A stretch of DNA of 64,000 nucleotides, from contig JBBRZN010000002.1 in the NCBI GenBank assembly GCA_038236705.1, positions 1 through 64,000 on the forward strand, written 5' to 3'. The notes beneath the pieces are model-generated. The model searched no databases, was not told the DNA's origin, and saw only the letters and a list, made by a program, of their open reading frames with translations. This DNA comes from AC-32 sp038236705 (GTDB taxonomy: Bacteria > Actinomycetota > Thermoleophilia > Gaiellales > Gaiellaceae). A program made the translations under genes and the position numbers. Shown in pieces: positions 50,021 through 59,087 of the stretch (the first letter of the stretch is position 1; each line of letters starts with the position of its first letter).

Positions 50021-51313
50021 CTAGCCGGGCGACGCGGCGCCGACCATCGCCACCTCGGCGCCGGCGGTGTCGTTCCCAGAGAGCTTGTTCAGAAGCACGA
50101 GCCAGTCCCGTAGCAGGCGCGGCATCAGGAAGTTCCGGCGCACGTACTCCTTTCCGCGCAAGGCGTGCTGCCGCGCGACGGCCGGGTCGGCCATGATCTC
50201 GAGGCACGCCTGGGCGCACTCCTCGGGAGATTCGGGATCCACGAGCCAGCCCGTCTCCCCGTCCTGGATCTGGGCGACGATCCCGCCGACACGGCCCGCC
50301 ACGACCGGCCGTGTCTTCCAGAGCGCCTCGGTCACGGTCAAGCCGAAGCCCTCCTTGATCGACTTCTGGATCACCGCCGCCGAATGCACCTGGAAGGCAT
50401 TCACCTCGACCGAGCCCACGTTGTTCAGGTTCGAGAGGATGTAGACGTCCGGGTCGCCCGCGGCGTGGGCGACGGTGCGGTTGTAGTAGTCCCAGCCCTC
50501 CGGATCGTCATGCGCCATCGAGCCGACGAGCGCGAGCTGCACCTCCGGGTGCTCGGCCTTCACCTGGCGATACGCGTCGATCACGCCGAGCGGATCCTTC
50601 CACGGATCGAAGCGGGAGACCTGCGCCAGGAGCGGGCGCTCCACGTCGATCCCGAACTGGTCGACGATGTACGCCGCGTCCTCGGGCGAGAGCGCCATGT
50701 TCTTGGGCGTCAGCGGGTCGATCGCGGGCGGCCAGATGTAGGAAGGCGGCATTCCCTCGGCACGCGGCACGTACTCGGGCATGTGGAAGATCGCCGCGTC
50801 GTAGCGCGCGACCCAGGGAAGCAGGAACCCGAGCACGTCCGCGTTCGGGTGCGAGAGATCGATGTGACAGCGCCAGATCCAGTGGGCCGTGCTGTCGGGG
50901 AAGTGCTCGATCATTCCCGCAGGTTGCGGATCGTGGACGAGGACGAAGTCGTACTCGTCCTCGAACTCCTGCGCGTTCAAGGCCTGGTACTGGCGGAAGA
51001 CCTCCTGCTGCGCCGATGTCAGCCCTTGCGAGTCGCCTTGCAATGCGTTGTGGATCGTCTTCGTCGCGGCGAAGAACTCCTCGGCGCCGTTGATGATCCG
51101 CCACTCCGCGTCGAGGCCCGCATCGCGCATCAGCGGCACGAGCGCGTAGTTGATCTCCGCTACCCCACCGCCGAACGCGGTCGCGGACAGGTGCACGAGC
51201 CGCTTGCCCGCGAGGGGCTCCGCCAGCCGGCGGATCTCCTCCATGAGGCCGCGGGTCGCGATCGTCGCGTAATCGACGAGCGACTTCTGTCCGACGTTAA
51301 CGAGCTGGAGCAT
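50021..51313 (-). CDS. treT: TreT-like trehalose synthase (GT4)
   Basis: GT4 retaining glycosyltransferase resembling TreT, which makes trehalose directly from a nucleotide sugar and free glucose. 430 residues. SATAFGGGVAEINYALVPLM, EWRIINGAEEFFAATKTIHN and LQGDSQGLTSAQQEVF are TreT-like; the C-terminal domain has QVSRFDPWKDPLGVIDAY and KEGFGLTVTEALWKTRPVV. ATG at 51313 follows a TATTCT box by 21 nt without a clear ribosome site. Paired with otsA in one unit. Confidence 0.85.
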   Translation of the reverse strand: MLQLVNVGQKSLVDYATIATRGLMEEIRRLAEPLAGKRLVHLSATAFGGGVAEINYALVPLMRDAGLDAEWRIINGAEEFFAATKTIHNALQGDSQGLTSAQQEVFRQYQALNAQEFEDEYDFVLVHDPQPAGMIEHFPDSTAHWIWRCHIDLSHPNADVLGFLLPWVARYDAAIFHMPEYVPRAEGMPPSYIWPPAIDPLTPKNMALSPEDAAYIVDQFGIDVERPLLAQVSRFDPWKDPLGVIDAYRQVKAEHPEVQLALVGSMAHDDPEGWDYYNRTVAHAAGDPDVYILSNLNNVGSVEVNAFQVHSAAVIQKSIKEGFGLTVTEALWKTRPVVAGRVGGIVAQIQDGETGWLVDPESPEECAQACLEIMADPAVARQHALRGKEYVRRNFLMPRLLRDWLVLLNKLSGNDTAGAEVAMVGAASPG

Positions 51314-51334
51314 GGTCTGAGGCGGAACCGGGCG

Positions 51335-51340
51335 AGAATA
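51335..51340 (-). promoter_or_regulatory. -10-like box of the treT-otsA unit
   Basis: TATTCT on the minus strand, 21 nt before the ATG of the TreT-like gene, in the 36-bp gap after the RsbW-like gene. Predicts a leader of about 14 nt. Confidence 0.4.
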
Positions 51341-51349
51341 GCGGTCGAG

Positions 51350-51769
51350 CTAGCTCGCCAGGAACTTGACGAACCGCAGGCGGGAACCGCCGCCTGCACG
51401 CGGCTCGATCTCGACCTCGTCGGTGACGGCGCGGATGATCTCGATGCCGAGCCCGCCCTCCGCGAGCTCGTCGCCGTTGCCGACGTCGGGATCCTGCGGC
51501 TCGAAGCCCGCGCCCGCGTCGCCGACCTCGACGGCAAGCCGGTCCGGCTGGAGCTCGTAGACGATGTCGACGATTCCTTCGCCGCCTTCCGCGTAGGCGT
51601 GCTTGACGGAGTTGGTGCACGCCTCGGTCAGGGCAAGCTTGAGATCGTGCAACGTCTCGTCGGAAAACGGGCGAACGCCCGCGATCGCCGTCAAAGCGAG
51701 CCGCCCGAGGGTGATGTACTCAGGGCGTGCGGGAATCGTCAGCCGCACCGAGCGGCTGTCAGCGCTCAT
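51350..51769 (-). CDS. RsbW-like anti-sigma factor/serine kinase
   Basis: 139 residues with a GHKL (Bergerat) ATPase fold: N-box LALTEACTNSVKHAY, G1 VEVGDAGAGFEP, G2 GGLGIEIIRAV. Such proteins bind and inhibit sigma factors and phosphorylate STAS antagonists. ATG has an AAAGGAG site. No STAS or sigma gene is adjacent; the gene lies just upstream of the trehalose genes on the same strand. Confidence 0.83.
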   Translation of the reverse strand: MSADSRSVRLTIPARPEYITLGRLALTAIAGVRPFSDETLHDLKLALTEACTNSVKHAYAEGGEGIVDIVYELQPDRLAVEVGDAGAGFEPQDPDVGNGDELAEGGLGIEIIRAVTDEVEIEPRAGGGSRLRFVKFLAS

Positions 51770-51826
51770 CGCGGCTCCTTTGCCCTGTGAGCGCCGGCCC
51801 TAACCCGGCCGGAGCGGGCTCGACCC

Positions 51827-53038
51827 TCATCCGGTCGTCTCGGCCCGCTCGCCGAGGCGCACGGAGATGTCCCGCTGCGCGTGGCCGCGACGGATCGTGA
51901 AACGGGCGTGCTGGCCTGGGGAGAGTGAGGTTGTAACGATTCGCACGATATCTTCCGAGCTCCTGACCGTCTGGCCGTCGATCGCGACGATCACGTCGCC
52001 GCCACGTGTGAATTCGCTCCCGAGCACCTGTTCCCTGCCGGTGCCGCCCCGCAGGCCCGCCGCCGCAGCCGGGCTCCCTTCGACGACGTTGGTGATCACG
52101 GCCCCCCGTTCGACCGGATAGCCGAACCGCTTCGCCACCGCAGGCGTCAGGTCCTCGGTCTTCACGCCGACGAACGCGTACGAGACGGACCCGTTCGCGA
52201 TCAACTGTTGCATCGAGCGCTTGACCGAATTGACCGCGACCGCGAAGCCGACGCCCTCGGCGTTGCCGCTGGTGCTGCGGATCTGCGCGGTGATCCCGAT
52301 CACGCGACCGCGCGCGTCGAAGAGGGGGCCGCCCGAGTTGCCGTGATTGATCGACGCATCGGTCTGGATCGCGTCCACCAGGTTGTAGTCGGAGGTGAGG
52401 GAGTCGACCGAGCGCTTCGTCGCCGAGACGACCCCGACCACGAGCGAGTTCTCGTTCCCGAACGGGCTGCCGATGGCGGCGACCGGTTCGCCGACGGTGA
52501 CGGCCCCAGAGTCGCCGAGCGGCACCGGCGCCAGCGCGTGCTCAGCCGGGGGGACCCGGATCAGCCCGACGTCGTCGAAGACGTCCCAGCCGACGATCTT
52601 CGCCTCGATCCGATCGTGGTCCTGGAACTCGACGTAGACCTTGTTGGCGGGCCGTGCCGCCTCGCCGTCACCCGCGGTCGTGATCACGTGCGAGTTCGTG
52701 ACGATGTAGCCCTGGGGCGAGACGACGAAGCCGGAGCCCAGCGCCCTCTCCGCCGAAGCCGGGTCGGTGCCGTAGACCGCGATGATCGTCACGACTCCGG
52801 GCGAGCGGCGAGCGTAGATCGCCTTCGCGTCGAAGCCGTTCCCGATCAGCGGCTTGGCAGCCGAGCCAACAGCCGTCGGGCTGACCCGGCCGGCTGCGGG
52901 CGGCAGCGGCGAGGAGCGCAAGACCGTGGTCGTGGAGCCGGAGCCGGCCCAGCCGACCGCCTTCGCAAACGCCAGCGCGAGGAACGCCCCGGCAAGGGCG
53001 CAGGCGAGAGCTACAGCGGCAAAGGGGCCAACACGCAC
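51827..53038 (-). CDS. htrA: HtrA/DegP-family serine protease with PDZ domain
   Basis: Extracytoplasmic quality-control protease. 403 residues. N-terminal TM anchor (res. 8-30), Ser/Pro-rich linker, trypsin-like domain with catalytic His in IVTNSHVI, Asp in VFDDVGLIRV and Ser in NHGNSGGPLF, then a PDZ domain (about 295-395) with VAIDGQTVRS. GTG at 53038; a TACAGT box lies 10 nt upstream, within the gap after the kinase gene. The two-component system upstream resembles those that control htrA in Gram-positives. Confidence 0.93.
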   Translation of the reverse strand: MRVGPFAAVALACALAGAFLALAFAKAVGWAGSGSTTTVLRSSPLPPAAGRVSPTAVGSAAKPLIGNGFDAKAIYARRSPGVVTIIAVYGTDPASAERALGSGFVVSPQGYIVTNSHVITTAGDGEAARPANKVYVEFQDHDRIEAKIVGWDVFDDVGLIRVPPAEHALAPVPLGDSGAVTVGEPVAAIGSPFGNENSLVVGVVSATKRSVDSLTSDYNLVDAIQTDASINHGNSGGPLFDARGRVIGITAQIRSTSGNAEGVGFAVAVNSVKRSMQQLIANGSVSYAFVGVKTEDLTPAVAKRFGYPVERGAVITNVVEGSPAAAAGLRGGTGREQVLGSEFTRGGDVIVAIDGQTVRSSEDIVRIVTTSLSPGQHARFTIRRGHAQRDISVRLGERAETTG

Positions 53039-53048
53039 GGCCGTCGCA

Positions 53049-53054
53049 CTGTAG
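53049..53054 (-). promoter_or_regulatory. -10-like box of htrA (near-leaderless)
   Basis: TACAGT on the minus strand, 10 nt before GTG 53038, in the short gap after the histidine kinase stop. Confidence 0.4.
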
Positions 53055-54491
53055 CTACGTGCTGGCGGAAAGTGGCTTTTCCCGTGGAAACAACGCCGCG
53101 CTCACCTTCGCCTGCGGGAGCGCCAGCCGAAAGACCGTCCGGCCGGCGCGAGACTCGACCTCGATCGTGCCGTCCATCAGCTCGGCCAGCTCACGCGCGA
53201 TTGCCAGGCCGAGGCCGCTGCCCGAGGCGCGGGTGCCGTCGAGACGGTAGAAGCGCTCGAAGAGCTGATCGAGCTGCTCCGCAGCGATTCCCGGGCCTTC
53301 GTCCTCGACCTCGAGCACGGCTCGGCCGTCCCGGAGGCTTGCGCGCACCCGGACGGAGGTGCCCGGCGGCGTGTGCAGCAGCGCGTTCTCGGCGAGGATT
53401 CGGCCGATCTGCAGGACGCGCAGCTCGTCGGCGTCCGCAAAGAGGGGCTCCGAGGCACCGACCTGGAGCGAATGTTCGGTGGCCTGGGCAACCGGGCCGA
53501 ACTCCTCTGCGAGCTCCTCGGCGAGTGCCGCGAGATCGACCGGCTCCCGTTCGACGGTGAGCCGGCCCGCATCCAGGCGGGTCAGGTCGAGGAGGTCGGA
53601 GGCGAGCTTCGTCAGCCGCGCGACCTGCTCCCGCATCGAGGCGAGAAACTCCCGCCTGGTCGGTTCGTCCAGCTCCTCGTCCGACAGCAGCTCCAGGAAG
53701 CCGCCTAGCGAGAAGAGCGGCGTGCGCAGCTCGTGCGAGGCGTTCGCGACGAACTCGCGCCGCGCGTCGTCCAGCTGGGCAAGCCGTACGCGCATGCGCT
53801 CGAACGCGTCGGCGAGCCGTCTCAGCTCCCCGCCGCCCGTGTCGCGCACGGGTTCGTCGAAGCGTCCGCTGGCGATCCGGTCGGCGGCCTGCTCGAGCCG
53901 CCTGATGCGACGGGCGAACATCCACGCACCGCCGTAGCCGAGCAGCAAGGCGATCAGCAAGGCGGCGCCCGCGGCGATCAGCAGGCGGCGCTGCACCTGA
54001 TGGACGCTCGAGAGCTGGGCCTGGAGCGAGTCGGTCAGCAGGAGAGCGGCCGAGCGACTCGGCACGAAGACCACCGCCTCCGCATAGCGCCGGCCGCCGC
54101 GCTCCACCGTCCCGCTCTCGGAGCGCTCCCGCAGCAACGCGCGGATGGCGATCGGGTCGGATTGGATGTCCTCGGACAGCGTCGCGCCGCGCGAGTCCCT
54201 GAAGACCTGGAGAAGAGGCTCGGGCTCGGCCGCGAGCAGCGAGACGAGCAGGACACGCGCATTCGTGCTGGCCGAGGCGTTCTCGACGAAATTCTGCTCG
54301 TCGAGCGGCGTTCCCGGCACCCGCAGCGCGAGGTTCGCGCCGGCCTCCTCGAGCTGCGAGATCCGTGTTTCGATCAAGCGGTTCTTCAGCGAGGGAACGA
54401 CCGTCTCGTACACGACGCCGAGCGCGACTGCGACGACGATCAGGAGCGCCAGGCTGAGCTGTGCCCCGACACTGCGGAGTGCGCGACTCAC
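53055..54491 (-). CDS. Membrane sensor histidine kinase
   Basis: 478 residues. TM1 (about 12-32), extracytoplasmic sensor (33-168), TM2 (about 170-190), HAMP (190-243), H-box FVANASHELRTPLFSL with phospho-His, N-box ILAENALLHTPPG, G1 VEDEGPGIAAE, F-box FERFYRLDG and G2 GSGLGLAIA. Domain order resembles BaeS/ResE-type kinases. GTG overlaps the response-regulator stop (GTGA). Confidence 0.93.
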   Translation of the reverse strand: MSRALRSVGAQLSLALLIVVAVALGVVYETVVPSLKNRLIETRISQLEEAGANLALRVPGTPLDEQNFVENASASTNARVLLVSLLAAEPEPLLQVFRDSRGATLSEDIQSDPIAIRALLRERSESGTVERGGRRYAEAVVFVPSRSAALLLTDSLQAQLSSVHQVQRRLLIAAGAALLIALLLGYGGAWMFARRIRRLEQAADRIASGRFDEPVRDTGGGELRRLADAFERMRVRLAQLDDARREFVANASHELRTPLFSLGGFLELLSDEELDEPTRREFLASMREQVARLTKLASDLLDLTRLDAGRLTVEREPVDLAALAEELAEEFGPVAQATEHSLQVGASEPLFADADELRVLQIGRILAENALLHTPPGTSVRVRASLRDGRAVLEVEDEGPGIAAEQLDQLFERFYRLDGTRASGSGLGLAIARELAELMDGTIEVESRAGRTVFRLALPQAKVSAALFPREKPLSAST

Positions 54492-55180
54492 CTGCGAAAG
54501 CGATAGCCGACGCCGCGGACGGTCAGGATGAACTCGGGCGCGCGCGGATCCGGCTCGAGCTTCTCGCGCAAATGGCGCACGTGGACGTCGATCGTGCGTG
54601 GCTCGCGGTACTCGGAACCGCCCCAGAGCGCCTGCAGCAGCATCTCGCGGCTGTAGACCCGCCCTGGGTGCGAGGCAAGCGTGCGCAGTAGCTCGAACTC
54701 GACGTAGGTGAGCTGCACCGGCTTGCCGCGCACCTCGACATCGCGCGTGGCCAGGCCGATCCGGAGCCCGTCGGCCTCGATCGCCTCCTCGTTCCGGTCA
54801 GGCGTCGCGGTCGCCGCGCGGCGAAGCAGTGCCCGCACGCGGCTGCGAAACTCGCGGATCGAAAAGGGTTTCGTGATGTAGTCGTCGGCCCCGAGCTCCA
54901 GGCCGAGAACCTTGTCGAGCTCGTCGTCGCGCGCGGTGAGCATGATGATCGGCACGCTGCTCGCCGCACGCAGGCGCTTGCAGACCTCGAGCCCGTCGAG
55001 CTTCGGCAGCATCACGTCGAGAACGACCAGATCGACGTGTTGCTCGGCGAAGCGATCGAGCGCCTCCTGGCCGTCCCGGGCCTGGATCACCGTGAATCCA
55101 TCCCGCTCGAGCGGGTACGCGAGGAGCTTCTGAACGGAGTCCTCGTCGTCGACGAGCAGGATGGTTGAGGAGTCGGGCAT
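54488..55180 (-). CDS. OmpR/PhoB-family response regulator
   Basis: Partner of the downstream kinase. 230 residues from ATG 55180. Receiver (res. 4-120) with LLVDDEDS, phospho-Asp in LVVLDVMLP, Thr in IIMLTARDD and Lys in YITKPFSIREF; C-terminal winged helix with YVEFELLRTLASHPGRVYSR and RTIDVHVRHLREKLE. GTG 55201 would add seven residues. A TATAGT box lies at 55217-55222. Confidence 0.93.
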   Translation of the reverse strand: MPDSSTILLVDDEDSVQKLLAYPLERDGFTVIQARDGQEALDRFAEQHVDLVVLDVMLPKLDGLEVCKRLRAASSVPIIMLTARDDELDKVLGLELGADDYITKPFSIREFRSRVRALLRRAATATPDRNEEAIEADGLRIGLATRDVEVRGKPVQLTYVEFELLRTLASHPGRVYSREMLLQALWGGSEYREPRTIDVHVRHLREKLEPDPRAPEFILTVRGVGYRFRR

Positions 55181-55215
55181 CGGCAGCGCCTGCCGGCGCA
55201 CGTCGGTCTGCGCCC

Positions 55216-55222
55216 TACTATA
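55216..55222. promoter_or_regulatory. Overlapping divergent -10-like boxes (regulator and M28 peptidase)
   Basis: TACTATA at 55216-55222. The plus strand reads TACTAT, 9 nt before the M28 ATG; the minus strand reads TATAGT, upstream of the regulator. They share five base pairs, so the two promoters should exclude each other. Confidence 0.5.
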
Positions 55223-55230
55223 GCCAGGGT

Positions 55231-57111
55231 ATGGCGGCGCTCCCGCCCCGTTCTGCGCGGCGACGTCCGCGCCTAGGCTCGCTCGAGCGCCCGGTCAGCG
55301 GCCGCCTGTATCGAGGCACGTGGCTGCTCGTCGGGATTCCTCTCCTGGCGGCCGCCTTCAGCGTGCACAAGGCCGTGCCGCTGCCGGCGCCGCAGCCTGC
55401 GCTTCCCCCGGCGTTCGACCGATTCGGCGCGGTGGAGCTCGCGACCCAGCTCGCCCGCTTCTATCCGGACCGCATGCCAGGGACCGCCGGCGCGGCTGGC
55501 GCAGCCGCCTTCGTCCGTGAGCAGCTCGCGCCCTACGGGCTCAAGGTCGAGCCGGACCGCTTCCGCGCCAACCTGCCGGGCCACGGGGTGGAGACCCTCG
55601 TGAACCAGATCGTGACGGTACCCGGCCGCTCGCCCGACGAGATCGTCCTGATGGCGCACCGGGACGACGTCGGCACCGGCCCCGGGGCCGACAACAACGC
55701 CTCCGGGATCGCAGCGCTGATCCAGCTTGCGCGCTCGTACGGCTCGCCTGTCGGGGCGAGGGCGGTGAGCCCGACGCACACGCTGGTCTTCGTCATCACG
55801 GACGGCGGAGCCTTCGGCGGGCTCGGCGCGCGGCGCTTCGCGGAGCAGCATCGTGGCCGGATGGTCGCCGCGATCGACCTGACCGCGCTCGCCGGCCGTG
55901 GGCCGCCGCGAATCGTCGTGGCGGGAACCGAGCCCAGGCTGGCGTCGCCCGGCCTGGTCGAGACCGCGGCCCAGCGTGTGCTCGAGCAGGCGGGCCGCCG
56001 CCCCGCCCATGCGGGCGCGCTGGGCCAGCTGATCGACCTTGCCTTCCCGTTCACGCTGCACGAGCAGGGGCCGCTGCTTGCACACGGCGTGCCGGCGCTG
56101 ACCCTGACCAGCGGCGACGAACGGCCCCCGGCGACCTTCTCGGACCAGCCCTCGCGGCTGAACGCGGTGCGCCTGAACCAGCTCGGTCGCGCAGCGCAGC
56201 AGCTCCTGCGCTGGTTCGACTCGGGCGCCGAGCTCGCGCCGGGCACGGCCGGCTACATCTATTTCGGGCCACGCGTGCTGCCCGGTTGGGCGGTCGAGCT
56301 CGTCCTGATCGCCGCGCTCGCTCCATTCCTCCTCGCAGCCGTTGATCTCTTCGCGCGCTGCCGGCGCCGGCACATCCCACTCACATCCGCCCTGCGGAGC
56401 TACCGCAGCCGGCTCGGATTCTGGCTCTGGGTCGCGGTGCTGTTCGAGCTCTTCGCGCTGCTCGGCTTCTGGCCGAAGGCGCCGGCCGTCCCTCTGCCTC
56501 TCGACGCCTCACCGGCGACCGATTGGCCGGTCGTGGCGCTGGTCGAACTCGGCGTGCTGAGCGGGCTCGGCTGGCTCGTTGCCCGCGCGCGGCTTGCTCC
56601 ACGGCAGCCGGCCTCGGCAACGGAAGAGCTCGCCGGCGCGACGGCGGCGCTGCTGGGTCTCGCCGTGGTCGCGCTGCTCGTGGTGGCGACCAACCCGTTC
56701 GCACTCGTCTTTCTACTGCCCTCACTGCACGCCTGGCTGTGGCTGCCGCACTTCCGCGGCAGGCCGTTCTGGGCTCGCGCCGCGGTCCTCGCCGGAGGAT
56801 TCCTCGGTCCGCTGCTGCTCCTCGGCTCGCTCGCTCTGCGCTACGACCTCGGCCTCGACGCGCCCTGGTACCTCGCCGAGCTGACCGCGACCGGCTACGT
56901 GAAGCTGCCGGCGCTCGTGATCGCAGTCGGCTGGCTCGCCTCGGCCGGGCAGATGGCCGCCCTCGCCGCCGGACGGTACGCGCCGTATCCGAGCGCGCGC
57001 GAGCGACCTCCCCGCGGGCCCTTGCGCGAGACCGTGCGACGGATCGTGCTTACAGTGCAGAGTACGAGGAAGCGCGTATCCGAGACCGATCGGAAGGCGT
57101 TGGAAGGGTGA
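55231..57111 (+). CDS. Membrane-anchored M28-like peptidase
   Basis: 626 residues: TM anchor (about 30-48), extracytoplasmic M28 zinc-aminopeptidase-like domain (55-335) and about six C-terminal helices (350-600). Metal motifs LMAHRDDV and GPGADNNASGIAAL are present, but the catalytic EE that normally reads FxxxGEExGL appears as VITDGGAFGGLGARRF, without glutamates. It may be inactive or use another residue. ATG at 55231 follows a TACTAT box. Coupled to the sortase gene. Confidence 0.82.
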   Translation: MAALPPRSARRRPRLGSLERPVSGRLYRGTWLLVGIPLLAAAFSVHKAVPLPAPQPALPPAFDRFGAVELATQLARFYPDRMPGTAGAAGAAAFVREQLAPYGLKVEPDRFRANLPGHGVETLVNQIVTVPGRSPDEIVLMAHRDDVGTGPGADNNASGIAALIQLARSYGSPVGARAVSPTHTLVFVITDGGAFGGLGARRFAEQHRGRMVAAIDLTALAGRGPPRIVVAGTEPRLASPGLVETAAQRVLEQAGRRPAHAGALGQLIDLAFPFTLHEQGPLLAHGVPALTLTSGDERPPATFSDQPSRLNAVRLNQLGRAAQQLLRWFDSGAELAPGTAGYIYFGPRVLPGWAVELVLIAALAPFLLAAVDLFARCRRRHIPLTSALRSYRSRLGFWLWVAVLFELFALLGFWPKAPAVPLPLDASPATDWPVVALVELGVLSGLGWLVARARLAPRQPASATEELAGATAALLGLAVVALLVVATNPFALVFLLPSLHAWLWLPHFRGRPFWARAAVLAGGFLGPLLLLGSLALRYDLGLDAPWYLAELTATGYVKLPALVIAVGWLASAGQMAALAAGRYAPYPSARERPPRGPLRETVRRIVLTVQSTRKRVSETDRKALEG

Positions 57112-57113
57112 AC

Positions 57114-57845
57114 ATGAGAAGACTGTCGAGAATCGTCGGAACCGTCCTCGCCGTGTTGGGCCTGGGCATGCTCGTGTGGGTGCTCGTCGTCTGGCGCTGG
57201 CAGGACCCCTTCACCGCGCTCTACACGCACTGGAAGCAGCACCAGCTCTCCCAGGCCTACGAGCGCCGGTTCTCCGAGTTCCGACCCGCGCAGCTGCGCC
57301 AGAACGAGGCCTCAGTCTCCGCAACGACCAGCCTCATCGCGCGGGAGGCGCGCCTCTACCGGATCCACTCCGAACGAGGCCAGGCGATCGGCCAGATCCG
57401 CGTCCCGCGCCTGCACCTGAACATGATTCTCGTCAACGGCACCGACCACGACACGCTCAAGAAGGGGCCCGGCCGCGACCGCCGGACCTACATGCCCGGC
57501 GAGGGGCAGCTGGTCTACATCGCCGGCCACCGCACGACGTACCTCGCGCCGTTCGCACACATCGAGCGGCTCCGGAGCGGAGACCGCGTGACCCTCGACG
57601 TGCCATACGCGACCTTCCGCTACCGCGTGTTCAAGCACAGGATCGTCGGCGCGAACGAGATGTCGGTGCTGCGTTCCCACGGCGTCGAGGTGGTCGAGCT
57701 CCAGGCCTGCCACCCACGCTTCTTTGCCTCGCACCGCTACATCGCCTACGCGCGACTCGTGCGGGTCGAGCCGCGAGGTGGCGCCGCATTCGAGCCGCCG
57801 GCGACGGCTCTGGCGGCAGCGCCGCTCGCCGCCAGGCAGGGCTGA
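57114..57845 (+). CDS. Sortase
   Basis: Membrane transpeptidase that links surface proteins to the envelope. 243 residues. TM anchor (res. 8-28), sortase beta-barrel with catalytic His in YIAGHRTTYLAP and Cys in VELQACHPRFF, followed by an Arg-bearing strand HRYIAYARLV. The usual TLxTC appears as LQAC. ATG 57114 has GGAAGG 6 nt upstream; GTG 57108 overlaps the M28 stop. No LPxTG substrate is visible here. Confidence 0.87.
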   Translation: MRRLSRIVGTVLAVLGLGMLVWVLVVWRWQDPFTALYTHWKQHQLSQAYERRFSEFRPAQLRQNEASVSATTSLIAREARLYRIHSERGQAIGQIRVPRLHLNMILVNGTDHDTLKKGPGRDRRTYMPGEGQLVYIAGHRTTYLAPFAHIERLRSGDRVTLDVPYATFRYRVFKHRIVGANEMSVLRSHGVEVVELQACHPRFFASHRYIAYARLVRVEPRGGAAFEPPATALAAAPLAARQG

Positions 57846-57851
57846 GCGACC

Positions 57852-59045
57852 TCAGCCGAGCCTGAGATAGCGCACCGGCGCACCGGCGGCAAGCTCGCCG
57901 TCGCCGCGCGGGAGCAGGACCAGCGCATCGGCTCCAGCCGCGCGGGCGATCATGTGCGACTCCTGGCCGCCGAGCGGGTCGAGCACGACCGCACCGTCCT
58001 CCGGCCGCGTCCGGGCACGCACGAGCTCGTCCCGGTCCGGATTCAGTTGTGCGTCGGCACCGAGCCTCCCCGGCTCGAACCGGGGCAGCGGGTGACCGTG
58101 TCCCTGAAGAGCCAGCACCGCCGGGCGCACGAAGAGCTCGAAGCCCACCAGCGACGAGACCGGGTTCCCCGGGAGGCCGAAGACGAGCGTGGACCCTCGA
58201 ACGCCGAACGAGACCGGCTTGCCCGGCTTGACCGCCACCCGCCAGAAGACCTCCTCGACTCCGAGCTCGCCCTCGACGCGCCGGACGAGGTCGTGCGGCC
58301 CCACGGAGACACCGCCCGAGGTCACGAGCACGTCGTGCTCGAGCCCGCGCGCCAGCGCCTCCCGGTGGGCGTCCTCGTCATCGGCCACCGCCGCCAAGCG
58401 CTCGACGAGAGCACCTGCCGACGCTAGCTGCGCGGCGAGGATCACTCCGTTGGCCTCGTAGACCTCTCCGGGCCCGAGCGAGTCGCCCGGCCGGCGAAGC
58501 TCGGTTCCCGTGGCGAGCACGGCGGTCCACGGCTGCGCCCCGCAGGAGACCTCGGCGATTCCCGCCGCCGCGAGCGCGCCGAGCTGCGCCGGCCCGAGGA
58601 ATACGCCGGCCTCCGCGACGGTCTCTCCGGCCCGGACGTCGCCGCCTCGAGGGCGGACGTTTGCCCGCTCAGCCACAGGATCGGACATCTCGATCGCGTT
58701 GTCATGCTCGACAACATACTCGAGCGGGATGACGGCATCGGCGCCCTCGGGCACCACACCGCCGGTAGCGATCGCCATTGCCTCGCCCGCACGTAGCTCC
58801 CGCTCGGCCGGCTTCCCCGCAGCGATCCGCGCCACCACCGGCATCGTTCCCGGAGTGTCGGCCGCGCGCAGCGCAAACCCGTCCATCGCCGAGCTCGCAA
58901 ACGGGGGCAGATCCACCACCGCGGCCGCCGGCTGCGCGAGCACCCGCCCCGCCGCCGCCTCGATCGGAACGCGTTCCGCGGGCAAGGGCCGCACGCGCTC
59001 GAGAATCCGGCGCTGCGCCTCTTGCATCGTCAGGAGCTCGGCCAC
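57852..59045 (-). CDS. moeA: Molybdopterin molybdenumtransferase
   Basis: Inserts molybdate into adenylated molybdopterin. 397 residues. FASSAMDGFALRA, the ATGGVVPEGADAVIPLE loop, ATGTELRRPGD, VTSGGVSVGPHDL, AVKPGKPVSFG, and FGLPGNPVSSLVGFELFV are characteristic. GTG at 59045. Separate from moaC-mog by about 10 kb. A TACGGT box is 11 nt upstream (59057-59062), longer spacing than others. Confidence 0.95.
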   Translation of the reverse strand: MAELLTMQEAQRRILERVRPLPAERVPIEAAAGRVLAQPAAAVVDLPPFASSAMDGFALRAADTPGTMPVVARIAAGKPAERELRAGEAMAIATGGVVPEGADAVIPLEYVVEHDNAIEMSDPVAERANVRPRGGDVRAGETVAEAGVFLGPAQLGALAAAGIAEVSCGAQPWTAVLATGTELRRPGDSLGPGEVYEANGVILAAQLASAGALVERLAAVADDEDAHREALARGLEHDVLVTSGGVSVGPHDLVRRVEGELGVEEVFWRVAVKPGKPVSFGVRGSTLVFGLPGNPVSSLVGFELFVRPAVLALQGHGHPLPRFEPGRLGADAQLNPDRDELVRARTRPEDGAVVLDPLGGQESHMIARAAGADALVLLPRGDGELAAGAPVRYLRLG

Positions 59046-59073
59046 GACCGCCGCATACCGTACGCGCGGCGGA

Positions 59074-59079
59074 TAGGCT
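59074..59079 (+). promoter_or_regulatory. -10-like box of the GT2 gene (leaderless)
   Basis: TAGGCT with 8 nt to the GTG at 59088. Confidence 0.5.
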
Positions 59080-59087
59080 CAGCCGCC

